NCBI GenBank assembly: GCA_017650925.1
Contig: JAGCDY010000132.1
Location: 1-44,698 of the forward strand
Source of the DNA: a bacterium
Lineage (GTDB): Bacteria; Auribacterota; UBA3054
DNA length: 44,698 nt
Direction: 5' to 3'
Shown piece after piece: positions 17,150 to 26,900 of the stretch. The translations under genes and the position numbers were made by a program. How positions within the stretch are numbered: position 1 is the first letter of the stretch; every line of letters starts with the position of its first letter. The notes beneath the pieces are model-generated. The model saw only the letters and a program-made list of their open reading frames with translations, was not told the origin of the DNA and did no database searches.

Positions 17150-17654
17150 ATGAATGATTATAGCAAATTTTTCTAGTCCTGAACGGCCTCAGATGAATTT
17201 CGGGAGTTCCGGATGCGTCAATGAGAACCAGCGAATAGACGTAGCCAGTCCTTCTTCTTTTGAGGCCGAATTCCAAAAGGAAGGCCTTCGAAGCTTCGAT
17301 TATCCTTTTTTCCTGGGGAAACGACAGCGCCCTCAGGGGGAACAAAACGTTTTTGTTCCTGGTCTTGACCTCGACGAAAAGGACGATGTCGTCCTTGGCG
17401 GCGACAAGGTCTATCTCATTCCTCGAAGAGCGATAATTGCGAGAGATTATCCGGAAGCCTCTTTTTCTCAGCTCCCTTGCGGTCAGATCCTCCCCCAGCT
17501 TTCCCCTTCTTTGCGCCTCTGTCTTCGTCGAGTCCTTCGACAAAGAAAGTTTTGCGGTGAATCGGCGAGCGACCAAGTTTTTGTAATGCTTTAAGATGGA
17601 AGGCAGTCCCATAGCCTTTGTTCTTTGCGAGATCATATCCCGGGTACTTTTCAT
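17127..17654 (-). CDS. YraN family (UPF0102) putative endonuclease
   Basis: The core, from about residue 50, matches the UPF0102 restriction-endonuclease-like fold. It has GKLGEDLTARELRKRGFRI, then RNYR, then E-IDLVA and FVEVKTR, with the D-(x)n-E-x-K nuclease triad intact. Its cellular role is not established; the family is widespread beside rnhB. The start is uncertain. The ATG at 17654 gives 175 residues but overlaps rnhB by 239 bp. ATGs at 17636 and 17612 are also available, and a TTG at 17543 would give 138 residues, nearer to the usual length of about 120. The 3' end overlaps surE by 23 bp and contains that gene's promoter. Confidence 0.85.
   Translation of the reverse strand: MKSTRDMISQRTKAMGLPSILKHYKNLVARRFTAKLSLSKDSTKTEAQRRGKLGEDLTARELRKRGFRIISRNYRSSRNEIDLVAAKDDIVLFVEVKTRNKNVLFPLRALSFPQEKRIIEASKAFLLEFGLKRRRTGYVYSLVLIDASGTPEIHLRPFRTRKICYNHSYENNPLQ
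17157..17165 (-). promoter_or_regulatory. Internal extended -10 promoter element before surE
   Basis: TGCTATAAT (minus strand, 17165-17157) ends 7 nt before the surE ATG at 17149. It lies within yraN coding sequence and has no good -35. The spacing would place the transcription start at the ATG itself. Confidence 0.45.
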
Positions 17655-18189
17655 CCAATTCCCGCATGATACGGTCCCTGGTTACCTTCGCGGCGATCGA
17701 GGCCGCCGCGACAGCTAAACACAGACTGTCCCCTTTTATGACCTTCTCCTGGGGGATCCCAAGATCAGGTATGCTCGTCCCGTCCACCAGGACGAATCCG
17801 GGAGCCTCTTTCAACCCCAGGACCGCGCTGCGCATGGCCCTGTGGGTGGCTCTCAGAATGTTCGTTTCGTCTATTTCCTCTGCGTCCGCCATGGCGATAG
17901 AGATCGTAAAAGGACTCTCATCGCTCATAAGGCGCTCGAAAACATATTCCCTTTTGCTTTCCGTCAGCTGCTTGGAATCGAAGATCTCCGCAAGCCAGGG
18001 AAATTCCTCGGCGCTCGGGAAGTCTTTTCCGTGCATGGCCGCCGCGCAGACCACGGGCCCGCACAAAGGGCCCCTGCCGGCCTCGTCCACTCCGGCCACC
18101 AGATCGAACGTGTCGAGGAGTTCCGTTTCCCTTGCGAGCAGCCTTTGGAAGCGGAGAAACTTTTTGGATTCACTTTCTGTTTTCTTCAT
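17416..18189 (-). CDS. rnhB: Ribonuclease HII with a C-terminal clamp-binding motif
   Basis: RNase HII cuts RNA in RNA/DNA hybrids and single ribonucleotides embedded in DNA. The 257-residue protein has the GVDEAGRGPLCGPV motif (catalytic D-E pair), FDSKQLTESKR, the LVDG Asp and the AAASIAAKVTRD segment. The catalytic domain ends near SPIHRKTFF. A basic, Gly-rich 40-residue tail then finishes with Q251-L-S-L-F255 followed by two Glu. QLSLF is the consensus peptide that bacterial proteins use to bind the beta sliding clamp, so this enzyme may be tethered to replication or repair forks, as archaeal RNase HII is through its PIP box. The tail is encoded where the yraN frame overlaps. The start overlaps the HEAT-protein gene by 20 bp. 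Confidence 0.95.
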   Translation of the reverse strand: MKKTESESKKFLRFQRLLARETELLDTFDLVAGVDEAGRGPLCGPVVCAAAMHGKDFPSAEEFPWLAEIFDSKQLTESKREYVFERLMSDESPFTISIAMADAEEIDETNILRATHRAMRSAVLGLKEAPGFVLVDGTSIPDLGIPQEKVIKGDSLCLAVAAASIAAKVTRDRIMRELDEKYPGYDLAKNKGYGTAFHLKALQKLGRSPIHRKTFFVEGLDEDRGAKKGKAGGGSDRKGAEKKRLPDNLSQLSLFEE

Positions 18190-19105
18190 ACCACTTGGCC
18201 CACTGCTCGTAAGTGGTGAAGTTCTGACCGGTCTGATCCTGCAGGATGGAGACCGCCATCTGCCTGACCTCGTTGTACTGGCTCAGGAGCCCCTGCTCTA
18301 TTATGGGCTGCAGGGCGTTGTGGCTTCCTTCCGTGTGCAGCTGCTCAAGCAGCGTAAGAGATGTTTCCTGAGTGTCGGCGTCGCCCTGCTTCAGAGCGTA
18401 GTCCAGAGAGGGCATCATGCAGTCGTCGACCAACATGGTCAGCATGTCGAGAGCGTTTTCCCTGACGTCCTCCGAGGAATCGTTGAGGGCCTGCATTATG
18501 ATCTCGTTCAAACTGGCTTCAGGAGTCAGCGTCGCGATGCACTCGAGGGCCTCCTCCCTGAGGTCGGGGTCGGGATCTCTCAGGGCCTTCTCGACTCCCT
18601 CTATGACCGCCGGATCGTCGATGGCCTTCATCGCCTCGACCGCCAACGTCCTGATCTCCTCATCTTTGTCATCGAGCGCTTCCAGAACGGCCGGCATGAC
18701 CATCTTGTCGCCGATCACCGCTATCTGGTTCATCAATTCCAGCTTTCTCTCAGTGGAGGCTCCGCTTCTGAAGGCCGCCGTGGTGTCGTCCACCAGACCC
18801 TTAGTGTCGAAACCTGGAATGGGGTCGCCCTCGGGCACGAACATCACCGCTCGCTCATGCCTGAGCTGCCGCATGGAGATCGTCTCCTCAGCGGCGGCGT
18901 TCGTCAAGGCCGTATCCTGCAAAACGGTGACATTCGGTTTCCGACGCGGGGTCCTGACTTTTCTTTCCGCAACGGTCGTCCTCGGACGGGGCGGTTCTTT
19001 GGTGACCGGCTTCTCACGGTTTCTTAAGCCTAAAAAGATCAAGACGCCCACTATGAGCAGCACTATGATCGTACCTGATAATTTCACACCGTCGCGAGTA
19101 GTCAT
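18170..19105 (-). CDS. Membrane-anchored HEAT-repeat protein
   Basis: This 311-residue protein has one N-terminal transmembrane helix (about 10-27) and a basic Pro/Arg linker (about 30-65). From about 115 to 295 it holds helical HEAT-like repeats with recurring D-x-(D/E)-(E/D)-(I/V/L)-R and A-L-x-A patterns, such as DDKDEEIRTLAVEAM, DPDPDLREEALE and DSSEDVRENALDML. Such solenoids mediate protein-protein contacts; no enzyme motif is visible. The anchor places the repeats on the outer side of the inner membrane if N-in. It overlaps the acyltransferase gene by ATGA and rnhB by 20 bp. The operon context gives no specific role. Confidence 0.7.
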   Translation of the reverse strand: MTTRDGVKLSGTIIVLLIVGVLIFLGLRNREKPVTKEPPRPRTTVAERKVRTPRRKPNVTVLQDTALTNAAAEETISMRQLRHERAVMFVPEGDPIPGFDTKGLVDDTTAAFRSGASTERKLELMNQIAVIGDKMVMPAVLEALDDKDEEIRTLAVEAMKAIDDPAVIEGVEKALRDPDPDLREEALECIATLTPEASLNEIIMQALNDSSEDVRENALDMLTMLVDDCMMPSLDYALKQGDADTQETSLTLLEQLHTEGSHNALQPIIEQGLLSQYNEVRQMAVSILQDQTGQNFTTYEQWAKWYEENRK

Positions 19106-19830
19106 TTGTTTTCTCCTGAATTTCTGACCTCACCTTTGCCGTCCGGCTTCATGCCGGCAAGATTGTCGCCCTGGATCGTGATCTCATCCATGATGCTCTG
19201 AAGCTTTTCACAATAAGGGGTGAGATCCTCCGCGTCCTTCGGTACAACGAAGGGCGTTCCGAAAACTATGTGCACGGTGGCGAAGGGAAGGATTATCATG
19301 CAGCGGTCCCAGGAAGAGGCCCTGTAGCTGAATTTGGCTGAAACGCCCAAAGGAAGGATAGGGATACCCGTGCGCTGGGAAATAAGCACCATGCCGGGCT
19401 CGATCCTCTGCCTCGGACCCCTGGAACCGTCCAGAGCCATGGCTGTATCTTTTCCGGAACGGGTTATTTTCAAAAGGTTCTTTAAGGCGCTGACTCCGCC
19501 TTTGTGAGCCGAGCCCCTCACGCACTCCACTTTGAGAAGATTGAAGTACGAAGCGAGGATGTCGCCGTCCTTGCTCTGCGAGACCATCATCGAAAGCTTG
19601 TCGTAGCCGAACAAGAAATGGTAAATAGCCGGCAAAAGCATCCCTCTGCCGTGCCAGGAACCGAAGATGATGTTCTCACCTCTGTTTTCCCTGTCAAGGT
19701 AGAGCTGGTAGTTCTCCTTGTTGTGGAACTTGAAGCGGCAGGTCTTCAAGTTGATCAGGGTCAGCCAGTAGGCCAGCCTCGGGATGACCTTGAAGCGCAT
19801 GAAGGGTTTTTTAAAGATATTGTCAGCCAT
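19102..19830 (-). CDS. DUF374-family lysophospholipid/lipid A-type acyltransferase
   Basis: The 242-residue protein matches the DUF374 branch of acyltransferases. It has FGSWHGRGMLLP with the active-site His, MVSQSKDGDILA, the VRGSAHKGG segment, LDGSRGPRQRIEPG, and the late SWDRCMIILPFA-VHIVFG block. Members are related to LpxL/KDO-dependent acyltransferases and are thought to act at the membrane on lipid A or lysophospholipids; the substrate is not fixed by sequence. Its ATG is 8 bp after the tatD stop, and an extended -10 box overlaps that stop, so it may have its own leaderless transcript. It is coupled to the HEAT gene by ATGA. Confidence 0.85.
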   Translation of the reverse strand: MADNIFKKPFMRFKVIPRLAYWLTLINLKTCRFKFHNKENYQLYLDRENRGENIIFGSWHGRGMLLPAIYHFLFGYDKLSMMVSQSKDGDILASYFNLLKVECVRGSAHKGGVSALKNLLKITRSGKDTAMALDGSRGPRQRIEPGMVLISQRTGIPILPLGVSAKFSYRASSWDRCMIILPFATVHIVFGTPFVVPKDAEDLTPYCEKLQSIMDEITIQGDNLAGMKPDGKGEVRNSGENK

Positions 19831-19837
19831 TTTTCTG

Positions 19838-19846
19838 ATTATAACA
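19838..19846 (-). promoter_or_regulatory. Possible internal extended -10 element before the DUF374 acyltransferase gene
   Basis: TGTTATAAT (minus strand, 19846-19838) overlaps the TAA of tatD and ends 7 nt before the ATG at 19830. No -35 is seen. Part of the match comes from the last two tatD codons and the stop, so chance is possible. Confidence 0.35.
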
Positions 19847-20600
19847 TAAAGAGCCTTTCGGCATTTGCCGTCACGGCCTCGTCAATTTCCTTATACGTAA
19901 GGTTCCTGAGCTTGGCGTGAGCAAGCGCTATCTCAACGACGTAGGAGGGTTCGTTGCGCTTCCCGCGGTTCGGTTCCGGCGCCATGTAAGGGCAGTCCGT
20001 CTCAACCAGAAGCTTATCAAGCGGCACGACCATGGAGGCGCTTCTCTGCAGCTGCCCGTTCTTGAAAGTGATGGGCCCGCAGAAAGAGATGTGATATCCG
20101 AGTTCAAGAAAATGCTCAGCGCTCTCGGCGTCGTAGGAGAAGCAGTGCACCTGACCCCTGAGCCCGGGATGCTCTTTCAGGATCGCTAAGGTGTCGTCCT
20201 TTGCGTCCCTGGAATGGATGACGACGGGCATGTCCAAGGCCTTCGCAAGTTCGAGCTGGGACGTGAAGGTCGCCCACTGCACTTCCTTTGGATGAATGTT
20301 GTTGTGGTAATCGAGGCCGATCTCGCCGATCGCCACCGCTTCCTTTTCCTTGAGGAGAAGCTTTATTTTTTCTTCGGCCGCGGGACTGTATTCACCGGCG
20401 TTCAGGGGATGGATGCCTATTACTGCTCTCAGTCTCTCGTCCTCTTTCGCCATGGAAAGCGCCTGGTCGTTCCTCTTCTCTTCCCCGCCTATGACGATGA
20501 TCCTGGAAAGGCCGCGGTCCCAGGCCCTCTTCAGCATGGCCTCCCTGTCCTCGTCGTAGACTTCAAACTGAATGTGCGCGTGGCTGTCTATCATCAGCAT
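19839..20600 (-). CDS. tatD: TatD family metal-dependent DNase
   Basis: This 253-residue TIM-barrel hydrolase has the metal-binding H7-x-H9 (DSHAH), GIHPLN, the GEIGLDYH glutamate, VVIHSRDA, VHCFSYDA and the LLVETDCPYMAP aspartate, which together define the TatD family (3'-5' DNA exonuclease/metal-dependent hydrolase). Length is typical (about 255-265). The ATG at 20600 overlaps the previous gene by 7 bp. A second ATG two codons on (20594) would give a TGATG junction. Its place among dnaE, uvrB and rnhB fits a role in DNA turnover. Confidence 0.93.
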   Translation of the reverse strand: MLMIDSHAHIQFEVYDEDREAMLKRAWDRGLSRIIVIGGEEKRNDQALSMAKEDERLRAVIGIHPLNAGEYSPAAEEKIKLLLKEKEAVAIGEIGLDYHNNIHPKEVQWATFTSQLELAKALDMPVVIHSRDAKDDTLAILKEHPGLRGQVHCFSYDAESAEHFLELGYHISFCGPITFKNGQLQRSASMVVPLDKLLVETDCPYMAPEPNRGKRNEPSYVVEIALAHAKLRNLTYKEIDEAVTANAERLFML

Positions 20601-21703
20601 TCCTCCAGGCTTTTCTGCTGAGGCGCGAGAAATTTGCCGCCCTCTTTTGTAACATACATGCAGTCCTCAAGGCGCATACCGATCTCACCCGGAATGTAGA
20701 CCCCGGGTTCGTCGCTGAAAGTCATGTTTTCCTGGAGCGGCATTTTGTTTCCCCGGCAGAGATACGGCCATTCGTGCCCGCTCAATCCTATGCCGTGGCC
20801 CAGGCGGTGGGTGAAGGTCTCATAATCATATCCGAAGCCTGCTTTCCCCAAAACTTCCCTGGCCGCCAGGTCCGGGGCCTCCAGAGGATTCCCAACTTTG
20901 GCGGCGGCTCTAGCCGCCTCCTGGGCTTCTCTTAAGACTTTGTAAACTTCCTTTTGCCTGGCGTTCGGAGCCCCGAAGACCACGCTTCTCGTGATATCGC
21001 TGGTGTAGCCTTCTATTTGGCAGCCGGCGTCGCAGAGCATAAGGTCGCCAGCTTTCAGTTTCTGCGGATATTTCGTCCCGTGGGGATAAGAGGCCGCTTC
21101 ACCAAAAAGCACGAAGCCTCCGCCTTTGCAGCCGCGCGCGAGACATTCCTTAGAAACAAGCTCCGACATTTCGTTGTTCGTCATACCTTCTTTTGCTTGG
21201 GCAAAAGCCGCTTTTACCGCCTCGCCTATCACGGCGTTGGCGTTTTGCATGATCTTAATTTCTTTTTCGCTCTTCACGGCCCGGCAGAGCCTCACGATCA
21301 TCCCGGCGTCGGCAACGCCCTGCTTGGATACTTTTTCAAACTCGCTGTAATACCAGAGCGGTATGGTGTCTTCCAACCCGATCTTTCCTTCAAGGGTTGA
21401 AAGTTTTTCCGCGATCATGGCGCAGGGATCCTGGTCTTCCTGCCAGGGCAAAACTTCCGCGTCTTCCCCGTAGGTCTCGCGCATCCTTCTTTCCTCGAAG
21501 GAAGGGCAAACGTAGAAATACGTTCCGTCGCTTTTGATGACCAGGCCGTAAAGCCGGTCGCTGTAGCCGCCCTTCGCTCCGCAGAAATAGAATAGATTCG
21601 TGGGCCCGGCTATTACGAGTCCGGAGTAGCCGTTTTCCCTAAGAAGCCCCGCGACTTTTTTTATTCTCTCTTCGTGATCTGATCTGCCTATGGCGTTCAG
21701 CAT
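20594..21703 (-). CDS. Xaa-Pro aminopeptidase (M24B family)
   Basis: The 369-residue protein has a creatinase-like N-terminal domain (with [13 protein letters not shown]) and a pita-bread M24 catalytic domain. The dimetal ligands are the two Asp in [18 protein letters not shown], the His in [15 protein letters not shown], and the two Glu in [18 protein letters not shown]. These enzymes remove N-terminal residues preceding proline from peptides in the cytoplasm. A creatinase-like hydrolase with another substrate is possible, but the motif set fits prolidase/PepQ-type peptidases. It overlaps uvrB by 7 bp and tatD by 7 bp. Confidence 0.92.
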   Translation of the reverse strand: MLNAIGRSDHEERIKKVAGLLRENGYSGLVIAGPTNLFYFCGAKGGYSDRLYGLVIKSDGTYFYVCPSFEERRMRETYGEDAEVLPWQEDQDPCAMIAEKLSTLEGKIGLEDTIPLWYYSEFEKVSKQGVADAGMIVRLCRAVKSEKEIKIMQNANAVIGEAVKAAFAQAKEGMTNNEMSELVSKECLARGCKGGGFVLFGEAASYPHGTKYPQKLKAGDLMLCDAGCQIEGYTSDITRSVVFGAPNARQKEVYKVLREAQEAARAAAKVGNPLEAPDLAAREVLGKAGFGYDYETFTHRLGHGIGLSGHEWPYLCRGNKMPLQENMTFSDEPGVYIPGEIGMRLEDCMYVTKEGGKFLAPQQKSLEEC

Positions 21704-23703
21704 ATCTCCCCTTCGGTTTCTCCTTTGATCTTGTCAAGCAATTTCTTCGATCTGGCGCGCCGCGCCAAAAATTTCCTTTTCGAATTCTTTCCCTTTTCCC
21801 CGCTGGCTTTCCTTCTGTCGCGAAGCATATTCTCGATGGCGTCTTTGGCGGGATCGATGTAGTCGGCTTCGACCATGTCGCGCAAGGGCGCGTCGATCTC
21901 TTTCCAGACCGTCCTGGGAACGATGCCGTTCTTTGCGTTGTAATCCTCCTGGATCGCACGGCGGCGCTCAGTCTCGTCTATCGCGGCTTTCAGGGCGTCT
22001 GTCATGGTGTCGGCGTAAAGGATCACGCTGCCCTTGATGTTCCTGGCGGCGCGCCCGCTCGTCTGGATAAGGGAGCGTGTGGAGCGCAGGAAGCCCTCCT
22101 GGTCGGCGTCGAAGATGGCGACGAGCGTCACTTCCGGAAGGTCCAAGCCCTCCCTCAGAAGGTTGATGCCGACAAGCACATCGACTTCGCCTTTCCTTAG
22201 GCTGTTGATCACTTCCGTCCTTTCCATCGTGTCGATGTCGGAATGGAGATACGTGACCTTGATGTCCTCTCCGATGAGGTAATCAGTCAGCTCCTCAGCC
22301 ATGCGCTTCGTCAGAACCGTGATGAGCGTGCGCTCTCCCGCTGCCACGCGTTTTCTTATTTCACCTATGACGTCAGTGACCTGCGTTTTCGAGGGCCTCA
22401 CCTCAAGCAAAGGATCAAGGAGACCGGTGGGGCGGATTACCTGCTCGACCGGGACATGGAAGGAGACTTTTTTCTCCTCCGCTTCCCTCTTTGAGAGCTC
22501 AAGCTCATATTCCCCGGGAGTGGCGGAAACGTAGATGACCTGGTTGAGCTTCCCCTTAATTTCTTCGAAGCGCAGAGGACGGTTGTCCTTGGCGGCCGGA
22601 AGCCTGAAGCCGTAGCGCACCAGCGTCTCTTTCCTGGCGGCGTCTCCCCTACTCATTCCGCCCAGCTGCGGGATGCTGATATGGCTCTCGTCAATAAGCA
22701 TCAGCCAATCCTTCGGGAAATAATCCAGAAGCGTGTAGGGCATCTCGCCTTCTTTGCGGCGGTCCAGATAGCGGGAGTAGTTCTCGATACCGGAGCAGAA
22801 GCCCATCTCCTCCATCATCTCGACGTCGTGCGTGACGCGCTGCTCGAGGCGCTGGGCTTCCAGAAGTTTTCCTTCCCGCTTGAACTCCTCAAGCCTTTTC
22901 TCCAGATCTTCCTTAATCTCCATGATGGAAACGCGCATTATCTCGGCGCTGGTGGCGTAATGGGAAGCAGGATAGATCGTAAAGGAGTCCGTATGACGGA
23001 GCGTCTGCCTCGTCAGTTCGTCGCAGAGCCTCAGGCTCTCCACCTCCTCGCCGAAAAGCGAGATGGAGAGGTATTCCTTGTCCTCGTAGGCCGGGAAGAT
23101 GTCGATGACGTCGCCCTTGACGCGGAAAGTCCCGCGGTGGAAATCGGCGTCGTTCCTCTGATACTGCATGGCAATGAGCGACTTTAAGAAGGCATGCTGA
23201 TCTATGGTGTCTCCCACCGTGACGCTTGACCTCATCTCAAGGTACGTTTCCGGTTTCGAAAGTCCGTAGATGCAGGAGACAGAGGCGACGACTATGACGT
23301 CCCTCCTCGTCAGCAGCGAGCGCGTCGCGGAAAGGCGCAGCCTGTCAAGAAGATCGTTGCGATCGCAGCTTTTCTCAATGTAAGTGTCGGAGACGGGAAT
23401 GTACGCTTCCGGCTGGAAATAGTCGTAGTAGGAAACGAAATACTCCACGGCGTTCTTGGGGAAAAGCCGCATCATCTCGCCGTACAGCTGCGCCGCCAAA
23501 GTTTTGTTGGGCGCCAAAATAAGCGTCGGCCTTCCGGCTCTCGCTATGATGTTCGCCATGGTAAAAGTCTTGCCGGAACCGGTGACGCCGAGCAGCGTCT
23601 GCGACCTGAGCCCGCGCTCAACGCCCGTTGAAAGGTCATCTATTGCCTTCACCTGGTCCCCCATGGGGGCGTAGGGCGAATTAAGTTCGAACAGCGCGCT
23701 CAT
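21697..23703 (-). CDS. uvrB: UvrABC system protein B
   Basis: UvrB is the helicase-like damage-verification subunit of nucleotide excision repair. The ATG at 23703 gives 668 residues starting [17 protein letters not shown], the family N-terminus, and overlaps the yacG stop as ATGA. A longer frame reaching 23892 has no homology and runs through yacG. Seen: Walker A GVTGSGKT (39-46), the beta-hairpin [12 protein letters not shown] (92-103), the DESH helicase box, and the motif V/VI region ending SGRAARN. The C-terminus after [10 protein letters not shown] is a basic Lys/Arg-rich stretch. I cannot find the usual coiled UVR domain that contacts UvrC, which is odd given the normal total length. 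Confidence 0.96.
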   Translation of the reverse strand: MSALFELNSPYAPMGDQVKAIDDLSTGVERGLRSQTLLGVTGSGKTFTMANIIARAGRPTLILAPNKTLAAQLYGEMMRLFPKNAVEYFVSYYDYFQPEAYIPVSDTYIEKSCDRNDLLDRLRLSATRSLLTRRDVIVVASVSCIYGLSKPETYLEMRSSVTVGDTIDQHAFLKSLIAMQYQRNDADFHRGTFRVKGDVIDIFPAYEDKEYLSISLFGEEVESLRLCDELTRQTLRHTDSFTIYPASHYATSAEIMRVSIMEIKEDLEKRLEEFKREGKLLEAQRLEQRVTHDVEMMEEMGFCSGIENYSRYLDRRKEGEMPYTLLDYFPKDWLMLIDESHISIPQLGGMSRGDAARKETLVRYGFRLPAAKDNRPLRFEEIKGKLNQVIYVSATPGEYELELSKREAEEKKVSFHVPVEQVIRPTGLLDPLLEVRPSKTQVTDVIGEIRKRVAAGERTLITVLTKRMAEELTDYLIGEDIKVTYLHSDIDTMERTEVINSLRKGEVDVLVGINLLREGLDLPEVTLVAIFDADQEGFLRSTRSLIQTSGRAARNIKGSVILYADTMTDALKAAIDETERRRAIQEDYNAKNGIVPRTVWKEIDAPLRDMVEADYIDPAKDAIENMLRDRRKASGEKGKNSKRKFLARRARSKKLLDKIKGETEGEIC

Positions 23704-23915
23704 TCCTCTTTCTCTTCGCCTTCGGCGTTCGCCAGCTCGACTAGCTCCTCCTCTTTCAGAGGACGGCTGGTAACGTACTCCTCCTTCAGCCAGCTGCCGA
23801 GGTCCATAAGGCGGCAGCGCTCGGAGCAGAAAGGAAAATAGTCTTCCGCCTTGTTGGAAGACCTGACGTACTCTTTTTTGCAAAGAGCGCACTTGTATTT
23901 TTTTATTTCAGGCAT
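23700..23915 (-). CDS. yacG: DNA gyrase inhibitor YacG (zinc-binding)
   Basis: This 71-residue protein carries the YacG zinc-ribbon: C9-x2-C12 and C30-x3-C34, with [16 protein letters not shown] and EEY closely matching the family. YacG binds GyrB and inhibits gyrase DNA binding in E. coli. An acidic Glu-rich tail follows. The start overlaps the dnaE end by 8 bp and the stop overlaps uvrB as ATGA, so the three are translated as one coupled unit. In E. coli yacG sits elsewhere, with coaE. Confidence 0.9.
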   Translation of the reverse strand: MPEIKKYKCALCKKEYVRSSNKAEDYFPFCSERCRLMDLGSWLKEEYVTSRPLKEEELVELANAEGEEKEE

Positions 23916-26900
23916 TGCTTTGATCCAATAAAGTCCCGTCGGGAGAAAAACGCTTGAAAGCCGAAGCCCAGACGGAAGGAGACCTGTCGTCCCTTGCGGG
24001 CTTGACGCACCCTTTGAGGAACCAGACCTCGTTGGCTTTCGCCTTCATAAGCATTTCCTCCGCTAGGGTGTCCCAGACCATGACTTCGTACTGCCCGCCG
24101 AGATCCTCCATGCCCAGGACGAGGTAAATGCCGCCCTTGCGGTTGAAACGTTTCCTTACGCTGTTGACTATGCCTCCCATGACGACTATCCTGCCCGGCT
24201 CCTTCTCGGCCGTCTCTTTCAGCTGCTCGGAACTGAGCGTGACCTTTTCCCTAAAGAGGCCGCTCCAGGCGTTGAGAGGATGGTCGGAAACGTAAACGCC
24301 GAGGACTTCCTTTTCATAGCGCAGCTTCTCTTCCAAAGTCCACTCGATCTCTTTGCTCTTATCCTGCTTTACCGAGAAAAATGAACGCTGGAGAGAGCTT
24401 TCGTTCTTGGATTCCCAGTTGGACAAGAGATCGTTGGCCAGAAGCGTCAGTTCGGAACGGGACATGTTTGTGAAATCGAAACAGCCGGCCTTTATCATAT
24501 TCTCGACGGCCGTGGGCTGAAGCAGGCGCCTTTCCAGACGGAGGCAGAAATTGTCGAGCGAAGTGAAAGGCCCCTGGGCTCTTTCTTTGACTATCGCCTC
24601 CGCCAGTTTCTCGCCGACGTTCCTTACGCTAACGAGGCCGAAGCTCATGACCCATTTTCCGGCTTCGTCCTTAATTACGCTGTTGTAAACCGAAGAGGAA
24701 TTGACGTCCGGCGGGGCGAAACCGAAGGAAGCCGACCTCATCTCCCTCACCGTCCTGGAAGTGAATTCCTGGTCTCCCAAATGGGCGTTCAGAAGAGCGG
24801 CGCAGAAATGCGCCGGGTAGTGCGCCTTCAGATACGCCATGCGGTAGGCTATCATCGCGTAGGCCGCGGCGTGGGACTTGTTGAAGCCGTAGCCGGCGAA
24901 ACTGGCTATGTCTCCGTAAAGCTTCACCGCCACCGCCTCGTCGATCTTCTTGATCCTGGCCGCCTGCATGAATTTTTCCCGCTCTTTTTCCATCTGGGCG
25001 ACCTTCTTCTTCGACATGATCTGCCTGAAGATGTCAGCGTTGCTCATCGTGTAACCGAGGATGAGGTGCAGGGCCTGCATGACCTGTTCCTGGTAGAGCA
25101 TGATGCCGTAGGTCTCTTTTAGGACCTTGGCTAGTTTCGGATGGGCGTAGGTTATCTCCTCCTCCCCGTTGTGGCGGGCGATGAAAGAGTCGATGTGCTG
25201 CATCGGTCCCGGGCGGTAGAGCGCCAGAACGGCTATGATATCCCGGAAGTCTTTGGGCTTCAGCCTTCTCAAGACGCGCTTCATGCCCTCGCTCTCGAGC
25301 TGGAAAATGCCTATGGTGTCGCCTCTGCCGATAACGTCCAAGGCCGCGCCGTCGTCCAGCGGAATGTCCCGCCAGACAATTTTTTCGCCGGACTCTTCGC
25401 AAAGGACTTTCATGTCCTCCATGATGGTCAGCGTCCTAAGGCCTAAGACGTCCATCTTCAGAAGCCCCATACGCTCCACGGCGTACATGTCGCACTGCGT
25501 CCTTGTGTCGTTTTCACTCCCGAAGAGCGGTATCCTGCCCTTTATGGGATCGGGCGAAATGACGACCGCGGCGGCGTGCAGGGAAACGTTCCTGGGAAGG
25601 TCCTCGATCTTCTCGGCGGCATAAAGAAGCGCCAAAAGGGAGGCGTCGCCATCTCTGAGCATACGCTTCACTTCCTCGCACTTCATCCTCGCCTCCCTTA
25701 TGAGGCCGAATTTCAACCCGCTGTCCTTGGCGAAACGGTCGATGGCGACGCCGAGCTTCTCGACGGTGCCCGCGGGAGTTTTCAAAACGCGCGCGCAGTC
25801 CTGCAGGGCCGCCCTGGCTCTTAGTGTGCTGAACGTCGCGACCTGGGCGACGTTGGAGGATCCGAAACGGGACCTGATGTAGTCGATGACCTCTCCCCGC
25901 CTCCTTTCGCAGAAGTCGATGTCGATATCGGGCATCTTGCGCCGGCTGGGATTCAGGAAACGCTCGAAATAGAGGTCGTAGGCGATTGGGTCGATCTCGG
26001 TGATCCCCAGAGCGTAGGAAACGATGCTGCCGACAGCGGAGCCTCTTCCCGGGCCGACCGGGATCCCGCTTTCTTTGGCGAAACGCACGTAGTCGGCCAC
26101 GATCAGGAAATAGTCTGAGAAGCCCAGCCGCTTTATGATGTCTATCTCGTAATCGAAACGGCCCTTTATTTTAGAGGCTCTTTCCTCATCGCTTCCGTCT
26201 GAAACGCAGGGATAAAGTTTTACAAGGCCGGCGTACGCTTCCTTCTCCAAAACCTCATCGGATGATTCTCCGCTCTCGAGAGGGAATCTCGGCAGATCCG
26301 TTCTTCTCTCCGGATTGAGTTCGACGTGGCAGCTGTCGGCGATCGCGAGCGTGTTGTCGCAGGCTTCCGGAATGTCCTTGAAGAGCTGGCGCATCTCGGC
26401 TGGCGAACGGAAATAGTACTGGTTGACTTTGGGCGTGAGCTCCCTCGGGTCGTCCACCGTCCTTCCCTGGGCGATAGCCTCCAGAAGACCCAGGATGCCG
26501 GCGTCCTCTTTCTTCAGATATTTGCATTCGTTGGTAGCGACGACTGGTATCCCCAAAGTCCTGGCCAGGTCCGTCTGGCTTTTCAAAACCGACTGCTCCC
26601 CTTCCTCTCCGTGGCACTGCAGCTCAAGGAAAACGTTGCCTTTCCCGAATATCTTCAAGTATTCTCCGAGAACTTCCGTGGCCTCTAATACGGCGCCCTT
26701 CGAGAGCAGGCTTGTGATCTCGCCCTCTTTTCCCCCAGTGAGAAGAATGAGGTCGCCGCCGATATCTTTAAGCTGCTCCTTCCTGAAAACGGGCTCGGAG
26801 CCATCCGCTGCCGAGGCGTAGGCGTCGGAGAGAAGCCCGCAGAGTTTCCTGTAGCCCTCGTTGTTCTTCGCCAGGAAGACCACCGTGAAGCTTTTTTTAC

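Noticed and set aside
17618-19027. Plus-strand frame of 469 codons across rnhB and the HEAT-protein gene
   Set aside because: It spans two well-supported genes in antisense and has no motif or start signal.
21697-21860. Sequencing frameshift restoring a UVR domain in UvrB
   Set aside because: The alternative frame ([16 protein letters not shown]) lacks the UVR consensus order and ends within 16 residues, so I do not annotate a broken gene.
23704-23892. 63-residue N-terminal extension of UvrB
   Set aside because: It runs through yacG in another frame, is Arg-rich, and precedes the family start MSALFELN, which has an ATGA junction.
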